Assembly: GCA_022495995.1 (NCBI GenBank)
Contig: JAFEMH010001353.1
Span: 62,001-126,000, forward strand
Length of the DNA stretch: 64,000 bases
Direction of reading: 5' to 3'
Source of the DNA: Adenophora triphylla var. japonica
Lineage: Eukaryota > Streptophyta > Magnoliopsida > Asterales > Campanulaceae
The stretch's first letter is position 1; each line of letters opens with the position of its first letter. The notes below the pieces were generated by a model. The model saw only the letters and a list, made by a program, of their open reading frames with translations, made no database searches and was not told the DNA's origin. Shown piece by piece: positions 11,152 through 21,830 of the stretch. The position numbers were made by a program, and so were the translations under genes.

Positions 11152-12370
11152 TGAAAACAGCTAGAGGGGGGTGAATAGCTGTATAAAAAATTTCTACTCT
11201 TTTCAAAAATTCAACCTTGGCTTACTTAGGCTGAAAGTGTGGTCAAGTTAAAACCAACTTTCAAGCATAGTAAAATGCACGGCGGAAGTTTTCTAAGTAT
11301 AAAAACTTAGTAATAAAGATAGTGTGGTCGTCCGCAAAAGTGAAATTGTGGTCAACCGCGCGGTTGAAAATGAGCTTAGTCAAATTTGTACTATAAACAC
11401 AATTCAATATGCGGTTGGATGTATGTGAAGATCAAACACAAGGAATGATAAGAAAACTTAAGAACTTGAAATGTAAAGTGCAGAAAGTAAATTACACGAT
11501 ATTTGGAGAGGTTCAACCGTTAATGATCTACGTCCTCTACCAAGATGGTTAGTCTTGAATTTTTTAAGGGAGATAGTATATTTGATTTGAGTAGCTGTTA
11601 CAGAGGAATACAAATTGAGAATCAATCAATCTCAAATCTAACTATCTTTTTCTATGAAGCTAATCCTAGACAATAACCAGTGTATGTGTCTGTTTGCAAG
11701 ATTCAAGAGCTCTTTATAATATAAATGAGAGAGCTTAATGAATCTGGAGTGGTTACAAAGCTTGAGAGTTTTCTGGGTAAGATATTCTTGAAAGCTTTGA
11801 AGTGTTTGAAGATTCGAAGAATTCTGGAGATTATGAGCTTCAACACTTTGAGGATTATAACAACGTTTCTTGAACTTAAGCTAACTGGTTTTTTTTTACA
11901 GGCTTGATCACAAGGTCTATTTATAGCATTGAAATAAAAGTAGCCGTTGGAATTTCTTGTTGAGCAAACTTCAAGGACAATGTGCTGTTGATGTCTAATT
12001 GGAGCACGTGTTCTTTTTGTCTCCATGCTGCAGAGTTAGTGGCAAGGTGGTAAGCTGGTATGTCCTTTGTACGAGATAACCCATCTGTCAATAATTTGAA
12101 TTTCTTTGAGTGAATTCTGCAATAGTAAAAATTCTATGAGTTAACTCTGAGTTGAGATTATAGTTAATTCCTCAATCTTCAATTTGGCTAAGGACTGTGC
12201 GGTCTGGCAAGTCATGCGGTCAGGAATGTAGTGCGGTCAGCATGTCCAAGCGTTTTCCATGTTGATGTGGTTGACATATTAATGTGGTCGCTAGGAAGCA
12301 TGCGGTCAGGAACTAATACTGCAGTCAGCCAAAGTGCGGTCGACCGCATTCTGCATAGGTTCAATCTTAT
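11152..12370 (-). repeat. Solo-LTR-like block, probably from a Copia-type element
   Basis: Read on the minus strand, it opens with several copies of a 'gaccgca' word (12190-12355), has a TATAAATAG box at about 11917-11925, and closes with 'attcacccccctctag' near 11165, a phrase familiar from the ends of some plant Copia LTRs. No coding domain, primer site or partner LTR is visible. I could not find a target-site duplication, so the outer limits are approximate. Confidence 0.42.
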
Positions 12371-12377
12371 CTTTGAG

Positions 12378-12561
12378 CCAAAACACTTAGAGAATGAGTG
12401 AGAGGAATAGTAAGTTAATTGATATTGTGAGTGTAAAAGTAAAGTAGGAGAGAGAATGAGTGAGTGGAATAGTAAAGATTCTTTGTCATTTTGGACAGTT
12501 CACATTCATCTGGGACGGACGAAAAAGAAAATAAGTTCACACTCACCTGAAACGGAGGGAG
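12378..12561. repeat. Stowaway-type MITE, left end missing
   Basis: Ends at 12561 in AACGGAGGGAG followed by TA. The body contains 'gagagaatgagtgagtgg', also seen in the MITEs near 40.1 and 53.3 kb. An inner degenerate copy of the terminus (GGGACGGAC, about 12514-12522) lies upstream of the real end. Confidence 0.65.
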
Positions 12562-12994
12562 TATATAGATATAGATTCTGGAGGCAGAATAATAAGGACA
12601 AGCCAAAAAAGGGTTTCGTTTGCAAATTTTTTTTTTTTTTTGATTACCCAGGTTTCTCAGCTTCGCCGGATATGCCCTATGCAGTCATTACAACACCAAA
12701 TGACTGCTTCACCTGTTCCTGCTTCTGTCGAGGCAATTATAATAGAAATTAAACCAAATTAATTCCCCTTCAGAAAATCGAACCAATGACCTCCAATTCG
12801 AAAAGCCACCATAATACCAATACCAAGAGGCCAAGAGGCCAAGGCCCATTAGGTGTTTCGTTTGCAATTTTTGTTAGAAGGTTAGAAGCCGCAGCAGAAC
12901 CAAGAAAACTCATAAGAAACCTCAAATCTCTCCCTTTCCCGTCGTAGCTCTCACGCGGATTATTACCTTTTTACCAAAAAACAAAAAACCATCA

Positions 12995-15900
12995 ATGGCG
13001 CCTACGACCAGCGATGAAAACCCTAAGAAAACCCTTGTTTCAGATCCAAATCCAGTCAAAGCAACCGAAACCTCTGTAGAGAAACCACTAACGTCCTCGA
13101 CGGATGCAGCCAAGGACGACGCCGGAGGCCGAGGGGAATCGAAAGCGAAAGCAGGGGATGCGGCGGCGGTTGATAGCAACAATGAAGGTGGGTCGGATAA
13201 TAATATTCAGAAGAAGATTCGTCGAGCTGAGCGGTTTGGGATGCCGGTTAAGTTGTCCGAAGAAGAGAAGCGGAATTCTCGTGCCGAGAGGTACTCGTTC
13301 TGGCCCTAAATTTGTTTCGTTGTGTACGTTGGTTTAGTTTTGTAGTTCGTGATCTAGGGTTAGGTTTTTTTTTTTCGCGGATGGTCATTATTGGTGTGAC
13401 TTGATATGGTGCAATTTTTTTAGGGCTAGGGTTAGTATTGTCTATGGCATCATACTTTTCTTCCCAGCTCTCATTTGTTGTCTGAAATTGTGTATTTGTG
13501 TCGTTTCTGCCTATACTGGTTCATCTCTACTCTATTTGAGAAGTTGCATACCCTTGTAGCCTACCATGATACAAACATTCTTTTCTTGAATTCACTTGTT
13601 TTCTATCCTGTATGGTATGGAATTCGTCGGAATTGCTCCTTAATTAAGATGGGGTTCTGTTTTACAGAGAGTATGAGTCCTTTTAATGGAATATAAGTAC
13701 TATTGAGTTTTTCCAACTTTTTAGTATAACTGGTATCTACTTCTGTATTTGAGGAGCTCGCCTGAAGATGGTGTTGTTCGGTTGCAATTTATAGACCCAA
13801 ATAACCAGTATTAATTTTGATGAGGGTGGACAATTGTAATCCGTATGCCAATAATTATTGTTGTAAGTTTCAGGTGGCAAACTTGTAATTTGATAATCTT
13901 TTGTGCAGTAGATTCTAATGTGGACATGGCATGAGTAGTTGAAAGGAGGTGGTTTAGAGAGGAAGGAGTATAGTATTAACAACTTGTAGAAGAATTTGAA
14001 TTAAGTTGGATACAAGAGGGAAACTCTTAATGTTTAGAGGCTGTTACCAATTGCAGTAGGGTATCATTGTCTTTCTAATGCAAAGAACTGAGTATATATA
14101 CTCATAGAAGTTGGGTTGGAGAGGAAAACCAACCAGTGAGTACTAATGTTCTACTAACAAGAGACAGTTGGTATAACAGTATTGAGCTACTAGGATATTC
14201 ATGGACACAGAAGTTGGCTTGGGAGGAAAACCACCAAGTGAGTAGAGATATCCTTCCAAGTAGACAATTGGTAAATCATGATATTAACCAAAGATGTAGC
14301 TGTAAACATGATTCAGTTTGTTTGAAGTCTACATGAACTTGGCTACAAGGTTCAGATATGGGTGCATCCAAGTGTTGGATCTACCAAGTTTTTTTTCTCT
14401 TGTTTTTTTTTTTGTGTAAAATTGCACATGCATACCCATTTCATTTTGTATGAATATGGTTACAACAACAGCAACATTGCCCCAGTGCCGCAAAGGCTCC
14501 TACCTGCGGTGGGGTAAGGGGGTTCGGATGTACGCAACCTTGCCCTGTATTAAAGCACAACGAGGCAGTTTCCGGATGACCTATGATGAAATTTGCGTTG
14601 AAAATTGCATGGACTGACTGCTGCTTTATAACAAAGAAGCGCAGACAGTTTAATGAGCCATTTTGATTTATTCCATCATATTCCCAAGCCAAAAAATAGT
14701 CTGTCTTTGGCTCCATCGGAAATGATGGGAATCGTTGTGTGAATATGGTTGCTATGGAAAAAATAAATGATCTAAATAATCTAGCCTGAGTGTATGGTGT
14801 GATGTGTAATTTCAATTTTCTTCAATCTGTCATTTTTTAATGCTCCTCTTTTTTCCAGAATACATTTTTTTTTATTTTTTCCATTGACTGTAGCTTAACT
14901 GCTGGCAATTATAATGTAGCAAGTATAGTGTGTTGGGGCCGTACTAGTTACTCTTGTGTAATTATTTTCATCTCCATGCCTATTTCTAGGAATGCCAACA
15001 AATCGGGTTCAGGACCGGTTTCCCTATACTGGACCAGAGCCACACCACCTTCACTATAGCCTGGACCTGACCCGAAAGCCAACAAATCCACATCCGCCCC
15101 CTCCGACCCGGTGTTCACCTTGCCCAATTCTCTGTGCACCTTCTGCTACCTTTATTTCAAAAGCTCCATCTCTTCTGCAGACTAAATTTAAAGAGGGATA
15201 AAAGAAGGATAAACAAAACAAGAAAAGGGAATTTTCATACTAGAGAAAGAATGACATATAGCTACATATTGAGGTGTGAAGTAGACTACTTTGTACACTT
15301 CAAATTTAGAAAAGTCAAAAATAGGAGAAACAGAGGGAGAGAGAAATCAGAGATGTGAAGCTTCGACAGGATTTCTTCTGTTTAATAGGGAAGATTTGCC
15401 CGCAGACCACCACCATGTTGAACGGAAGAAGGAGCCGCTCCTGGCACCTATTGTCCAAGTCCTAAATTTGTAAGTAATTAAAGAGAGGGTGAGAGGATTG
15501 GTGGGGGTTGGGACAAAGAGGATGAAGGAGAATGGCATGTAAGATATAAAGGCAGAGAAGGAGGAGAGAAGAGTGCCACACGTCCGCCTATGCAGATCGT
15601 GGAAATAGAAGATAGAAAATGGGTTAAAGAACCCTAGTTTAGGTTTATATAGGTAGGTAGTTTTGTAAATAGAAAGATAGCCAAGGGTAACAACTAATAA
15701 CATATACATTATATATTAATAGCTTTGAAAAGTACATATATTACCGGGTCGGGGCCAAAAATGTATAAACCCGATCCCACTCGGGTTCTATTTATTTTTT
15801 TTACCGAACCCTATGTTTTTGGAGAAGGTTAGTCGCAGGTTCGATCGGGTTCAGACAAATTGCCATCCCTGCCTATTTCACTCCCTCTCTCTCTGAGAGG

Positions 15901-17925
15901 GGGGGGGTTGGCACTTTGATTCAGATAAGGCTTGGCCTGTCAAATGGATTTGAACTTTCTTTCATCTTGAGGTTAGAGCCTTATGCCATTTACATCCCCG
16001 TGGATCCTTAACCATGTGCCACATACTGATGAACCAACTCAAAGCCCATGCTAAAGTAAGAACTGTGTCACTAGACAATAAAGGTGCCTTCTTCATGTAC
16101 AATTAACTGAATCCCAATACGATACTTTGATTTAATCATTCTTGTGGACGAGCTGCTGTGTGAGCTGAATAGAGGGGATATTTAAGGAAAGTAGCTATGT
16201 GGCATTGTATTGGGTGTGCAAGAGTTGTAAACCTCTTTTGAAGTATACTCCTAATCCTAGTGTACAAAGGCTGTGTCACCTGTTTTTGGTGCCTTATGTT
16301 TATATATACCTCTTTACTTATTAAAAAATAAGAGGATTAAACTTCTTCTGAAAGAGTAGCTTGCTTATCTTGGTAGAAAGGAGTATGTCTTAGAATCCCT
16401 TTAGAAATAGACCTAAACATGTGGAATAAGATCCTTGCAGCATGAAATCGTGTGGTTTGTCGTCAAGTGTAACATTAATTAGTGATCTTGGCACTGTTTG
16501 GGTTGCTTTAACCTGTCTTTTGATTCTAAATATCATTGCTGATACAGTCCATAATAGAGCTTAACATGCAGTTTTTGGCTCGTTGCAGAATGTGAATGTT
16601 TTTTGTGCCTAGCATGTATAAATATTGTGGCTTATTTGACTGTCTTGGACCTATTTGTTCTAAACGCAGTCCAAAGTAAATTTTTTACTTTCAGTGAAGC
16701 ATAGTTTTCGATGCATATTGGTCAACCTTCTGAACTGACTGTAAGATAAAAGACTAATGGGCTGTTGTTATCCTTTCATGCTGAAAAATTCTTAGTGAAG
16801 TTATAATTTGTTTTGCTGTTAATAATCATTCTATGGAAATGAGAGTACACTAAGACCTCTATGTGATTAGTGTATTAACTTTACCATGTTAAGGAGACTT
16901 GGTTGAATTCCTATCTTCTCCCTTGAAGGATGACTCATACAAATCCTCTACATCGAATAAGCATGGTAGAGCTTTTTTTAATTTCGATTTCCTAGTTAAA
17001 TACCGTATTAAGATGAAATGACAGCTTGTTAATGCTTAATAGAAGTGGTTTGACATTGATGAGGCACGAACAGAGGAGCCAGCACTTTTCCTTGATATAG
17101 ATTTTAATTCTTTTACATTGACAAATTCTCTTCTTTATGTAGTGTTTGTTGGAATTTGCTGACATTGGACCTCTCTTTTTGACAGGTTTGGCACTGTGTC
17201 TGGCTTGCAGGGATCATCAGATGCAACAAAGAAAGCGGAGGATCTGAAAAGGAAGGCTAGAGCAGAAAGGTTATACTTCACCTTTGTAAATTGGCATTAC
17301 AGTAATTTTGTGGAGCTTTTCGTAATCACATTATGCAAAAGAGTGACAGCAATTTACTTTGTTTCTTCAGATTTGGAACAACACAGTCTGTGCCTAGTGA
17401 TGAGGATGAGAAGAAGAAGGCTAGGCTTGCTAGGTTTGCACCAGTTTCTAGTACTATTATTGATTCAGCGGAAGAACAGAAAAAGAAAGCAAGGGCACTC
17501 AGGTATGTGTAAAAAATAAATATATTGTAGGTAAACCTCGATTTAATATATTGTAGGTTCTTCCTCGATTTAAAGGAAGGTTAGAGCAGAAAGGTTAATT
17601 TTTAAACAACTCAGATTAGTAATTTCCTAGCATCACAATCTTTAGGGTCTGTCTTTAACCAGTCTATCAAATTTTTTAGAGTGAAGATGTTCCTGTTTGA
17701 GCATCTAATCTGAATTAAAATAATCAAATATATTGTAGGTTCTCAGAATCGCAAGTGAATGGCAAAGATAAGATCGAGCAGGTAAACTTCAATATAATTG
17801 TTTCTCAAGTTAGATGATTGTGTCCTCTTTCTTAGTAGGTTGTTTTTTCTCCCCTTGCCACTAACCAATACATTGTTTGAATTCAGACGGCAGCCATTGC
17901 AGGCAAGGCAGGTGGAACAGCCTGA
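12995..17925 (+). CDS. MOS11: MOS11/CIP29-like nuclear mRNA-export factor, 5 exons, complete
   Basis: Exons: 12995-13290, 17186-17269, 17371-17502, 17739-17781, 17887-17925 (TGA). They total 594 nt, encoding 197 residues. The N-terminal 65 residues are acidic and disordered (Ala, Asp, Lys, Thr rich). They are followed by a basic Tho1/MOS11-type region with recurring RAERFG elements: '[19 protein letters not shown]', 'RKARAERFGT' and '[14 protein letters not shown]', ending '[12 protein letters not shown]'. In Arabidopsis MOS11 is homologous to the human RNA-binding protein CIP29, works with the TREX-associated helicase UAP56 in mRNA export, and was found as a modifier of an autoimmune mutant. 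The ATG at 12995 is the first in the frame and gives the expected family length. Four splice joints keep frame. The first intron is 3.9 kb and contains a SINE and a hAT-type element. Confidence 0.9.
14455..14590 (-). mobile_element. Au/TS-like SINE, 5'-truncated, in MOS11 intron 1
   Basis: On the minus strand the block reads from 'ggtcatccggaaactgcctc' through 'gcaaggttgcgtacatccga' and a C-rich stretch to a (TTG)n-type 3' tail at about 14455-14470. This order (GGAAAC-GCCTC, GGTTGCGTACATC, CCCC block, TTG tail) is the body of the Au/TS family of plant tRNA-derived SINEs. The tRNA head with A and B boxes is not recognisable, so the copy looks truncated. Confidence 0.7.
14987..15871. mobile_element. 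Non-autonomous hAT-type element, 885 bp, in MOS11 intron 1
   Basis: Flanked by an 8-bp direct repeat CCTATTTC (14979-14986 and 15872-15879). The left end reads TAGGAATGCCAA and the right end, in reverse complement, CAGGGATGGCAA. These are imperfect terminal inverted repeats of the kind found on plant hAT elements. Near both ends are subterminal words related to 'cgggttc' and 'gacccg'. No transposase frame is present. Confidence 0.78.
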
Positions 17926-18644
17926 TTATCAAAGTTAAGAGTAAGACTTCTTCAGAAGTAGTTATTGCAGCTGCTTCATATTAGGCTCCTCGTATATTTA
18001 TCCTTACACAAGTGGTCTTCCATACAGATGAGTCAGTTTGATTTCCCCAACAACTTCAATCTTTTGTCAACATGGATTACTTCAATGCTAGCTAGCTCTT
18101 CACTTGTCTCAGGTGTAGTAAGTATAACTTTACCCAGTGAACCCGTAAATCAACAGCATCCTCTTTAGTGGAAACTTATTGAAATGACCTATAAAAGATA
18201 TCCTAAGTACGAAATCTCTACGTAAATGTTTTGGAATCTGTCTTCACTTCAAGTTAGATTACATATATCCGCTCTATCAGGGAAATGCAGAATCCCCATA
18301 TGGCATAGTCGGGGTCCAGTTGGAATAGACAGTCATAAGTTTGTTTACACTAAATTAACATAGCATCACTTGATCCATGAATTTTGGTGGGGATGAAGTG
18401 AATCTAATGTTTACCTATATCATGTTTATTGGTTCTTGGACTAGTATTGTTTGAGGAGTCTCTTTGTTACTTACTATTCAGGTACACAATTTATAGAACT
18501 CTTCAGGTGAGAATGCTTGCCACCGAGACTTATGGTTCATGTGATGTTGGACTAATTCTTATTTTTCTTTAAAAAACAAGTAGAGATCTGGAGGATAAGA
18601 ACTAACTTGCTCTCGATTAGTTATTTTGTTTTTAAAATGTAGTA
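17926..18644. other. MOS11 3' untranslated region and downstream intergenic DNA
   Basis: No further exon or repeat family is recognised between the MOS11 stop and the MITE at 18645. Confidence 0.5.
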
Positions 18645-18743
18645 CTTGTCCCAAAATGAATGTCCAAAAAAAATTTTCAAATTTGCTCTTGATCAAGAGC
18701 AAATTTGAATTTTTTTTGGACATTCATTTTGGGGCGGAGGGAG
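18645..18743. mobile_element. Palindromic Stowaway-type MITE, 99 bp
   Basis: Flanked by TA on both sides. The two arms ('gtcccaaaatgaatgtcc' and its complement near the right end) pair over almost the whole element and meet in the middle at 'ttgctcttgatcaagagcaa', so a single strand would fold into one long hairpin. The left end has lost the full CTCCCTCC motif; the right end keeps GGCGGAGGGAG. Confidence 0.85.
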
Positions 18744-19530
18744 TATATGACTTGTGAATTCCAACTGGGCCTTGATTGTGATGAGAGAGGGTGGAAAGAA
18801 CTTTTTTAGATGTTTGTTATGAGTAGTATTTTAATGTTAATAGTTGGTCATTGACATAAGTTGACATGTAAGAGATGCTTGTTGATTAAGTTGGGTTACC
18901 GGGTCTTTCCTGCTGGAATCATACTTCTCTTTGCAGTGAGGAGGTGAAAGATATTTGTTTATAGTGTTGGTAGCTTTTTTATTTTGTTTTGAAACCTGAG
19001 GGTGAAGAGAGGAAAACCTTTTGAGACATTCTGTAATGAGCAGGCAAGTTGATTGGGGAATCATTTAAATTCTTGTATTTTCTTTCTGTTCTTTATACAA
19101 TATGCTCTGTAGTTTTGTAGTCCAAAACTTTTTATATACGGTGTACTGTTCCCAAGTGAGAATGGCCCCTGCCATCTTATTTTCCCGCTGTGGAAAACCT
19201 GCGATTATATCTGCTTGTGATATCTTTCTTATTCGTGAAGTCTTGTGAGTTCCAGATGTCTGTTTTTGCGATCCCTTTAGTGCATATTTTTTAGAAGGAA
19301 AACATGCAATAATATGTTGTCTCAGACTTCTGTTCTGACATGGCCACAATGCTTTTCTGACATAATTTTTGAGCAAAAAAACTTTTCGACGTATTTGTCT
19401 CGTATCTTAAATACAATAGGCATAATCGCTGATTCGTCCTAGAAATGAACCTGGTTAAACGAGGGAAACTCAGATGAGAAGCTCTTTCTGCTGCTGCAGT
19501 AAAGAATGCCTTGTTTACATTCTCCTAATA

Positions 19531-19620
19531 TGCTGTCCCAAAATAAATATCCGGAAATTTTTCAAATTTATTCTTGAAATTTGAATATTTTTTGGGACAT
19601 TTATTTTGGAACAAATGGAG
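19531..19620. mobile_element. Degenerate Stowaway-type MITE, about 90 bp
   Basis: Arms 'gtcccaaaataaatatcc' and 'gggacatttattttgga' are inverted around a short AT centre and flanked by TA. The termini are eroded (tgctgtccc and gaacaaatggag), so this is an older copy than the one at 18645. Confidence 0.6.
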
Positions 19621-20970
19621 TAGAAATTTGAACAATTAAGAATCTCTTGTCTTTCTTGCTTAGATTCTTTACATCAGCTAATTGGTTTCACATTTATTAA
19701 CTAAACTAGAACAGAACTTGCTATTAGGGAGTTCAAGTAGGAAGAAGACTGTACACAATAAGTCCACTCTTGATCCAGTGGAGATCTCAATCAGGCAAAT
19801 ATTAACATTCTGTAAGAGAAAGAAAGGGTATGAACTCTAGGAATTCTGGACGATATAATAAACTTATAAATATTCATGCTAGATTTATAATTTTACAGAA
19901 ACCCATGATCAAGATTATCCCTGACTCCTCTTTTATATTCAAAGGTATAAGACTAAAATTACTCTTATATCTAGGTGTAGTAAGAGTATTTTTTTTCACA
20001 ATTTTTCACCTTTTCTTAAAAAAAAGAAAAGTTTCATATTTTATTAAACAATCTGTTCCTATACCTAGAGGTATAAAACTAGATTTACTCTATACCTAGG
20101 TATAAGAGTATTTTTTTTCACAATTTTTCACATTTTCTTAAAAAATAATAAAGTTAGCTCCTATACCCAAATGTATAAGACTAGAATTACTTTTATACCT
20201 ATTTATAAGAGTAATTTTTTCTTTGAAATTGTGAAAAAAATACTTCTATATCTTAAAGGTTTAAGTGTATTTTTTTTTCCAAATTCAAATAATTCATTCC
20301 CATTTTTGATTTCCGTGAAGCCGGGAAGAAAATTTTGGGTGAGTCGAAAGAATTCTCTGTGTTGCTCGGAATCTATGGGATGTCTGATATTCGGAGATTT
20401 GCAGCAAAACTCGGCCGAAACATGGGGTAATCGTTGGAAAGTATGAAGTTTGGCCGATAGAAATTGTTGACGATCTTATTTTTACCCTTGATGGGAACTC
20501 GGACTGTGGTGGAGTGAATCGGAGTGATGGCGTGATGTTTGATGGAATCGAAGAAGGAAGTGGGTGTGGTTGTCGAAACGAGGAACCGGATGAACTTTGG
20601 ATTTAGCGGGAATTTTAATATGGGTGAACTTTGGATTTAGCGGGAATTTTAATATGGGCAATAAATAGTGTGTAGCTTTTGAAAATGGCTAGAAATTTTA
20701 TAGAATTTTTATGGAGAATGATTTGGGCGAATGAAATTAATCCAGAAAGAAATGGGGCAGGCAAGAAATCTTGCCACTAAATTATTGTCACTTTTTATAC
20801 ACAAAAAGAGACTTATTCAAGAGCCAAAAGGAGGAACATGTTTTTCTTACCCATTCTTGCCTCTGATCCCCATGCACCAAGACAAAACATTCAGCATTCT
20901 AATATATAAAAAATAATAATGCAGTTGGATCAACAAATTAAATGTGTCTCTACTGAGATGACAAAAAGTA
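19621..20970. other. Intergenic DNA with two local duplications
   Basis: A degenerate repeat with landmarks 'tatacctag(a/g)(g)ta' and 'gagtattttttttcacaa' appears about three times between 19960 and 20290. A perfect 34-bp tandem duplication (starting tgaactttggatttagcggg) lies at 20591-20624 and 20625-20658. The stretch 20300-20590 is GC-richer but I recognise no gene in it. Confidence 0.55.
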
Positions 20971-21106
20971 CTTCCTCCGTCCCAAAATAAATGTCCAAAA
21001 GATTTCAAATTCCGTCTCAAAATAAAACTCGAAAAGATTTCAAATTTGCTTTTGATCAAGAGTATATTTGAACATATTTTGGACATTCATTTTGGGACGA
21101 GAGGAG
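20971..21106. mobile_element. Stowaway-type MITE with internally duplicated left arm
   Basis: Left end CTTCCTCCGTCCCAAAATAA, right end TTTGGGACGAGAGGAG, TA on both sides. The left arm is present twice ('gtcccaaaataaatgtcc' and 'gtctcaaaataaaactcg'), which makes the copy longer than the 99-bp form. Confidence 0.75.
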
Positions 21107-21236
21107 TAAATAATAATTAAAAAGAAATCCCATAAATCAGATAACAAGTAAATTCTGGAAAAGAACAACTCTATTAGCTTGAGAAAGGTGTGAAAACTAG
21201 TATATACAAAAGCTATACGGAAGACGAAAATAAAGT

Positions 21237-21356
21237 AGCGATTCTTGAACCTCAATCATCAGTCATTAACAATTAACCAATTCAGATTGCCATAAAATTG
21301 AGCGATTCTTCAACCTCAATCATCAGTCATTAACCACTTCAGATCACCGCAAAAAT
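21237..21356. repeat. Tandem duplication downstream of the PP2C gene
   Basis: Two adjacent copies of a roughly 60-bp unit beginning 'agcgattctt' and containing 'aacctcaatcatcagtcatt' lie at 21237-21300 and 21301-21356. They probably fall in or just after the PP2C 3' untranslated region (gene on the minus strand). Confidence 0.75.
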
Positions 21357-21830
21357 GAACGAATAGAAAGATGGAATTCTCTAAAATACTACAAGAACAA
21401 ACACGTACGATTCTTTTCCTACTCATACCATGAGGATGAGTACCACAATATGCTTTCTTGATTTTGCCAAAGTAGATTCCAGGACTCCCCCAGGCCATGA
21501 GACGGCCCTCAACTAAGGGTAGTTCCTTAAGCATCTGCTACTTGACCCCGCAAGCCTGGATTTTTTTCAAGAATATTGCCCTAAGCATAACCTCTACTTG
21601 AGGCCGTTTGATACCAACCATAATAAATAAGCAAATATTCATTCATTTTACTGGTTTTAGTATCCAATAAACTAAAAGAGTAGAATGAAGAAAAGAAGCT
21701 TATCAAAATCCTCCAAAGGGTGGCATCAAAGCCTGCAACTGATTCAGATTTCACTTTGGAAATCATATGGAACTCCATTCTATCAGGCCAGAGTTTTCCA
21801 TGTGCAACCATTAATTTTGCACACCAGTGC

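Noticed and set aside
10854..11174. 106-codon frame next to the tandem array
   Set aside because: No family resemblance or splice or promoter context, and it runs into the LTR-like block.
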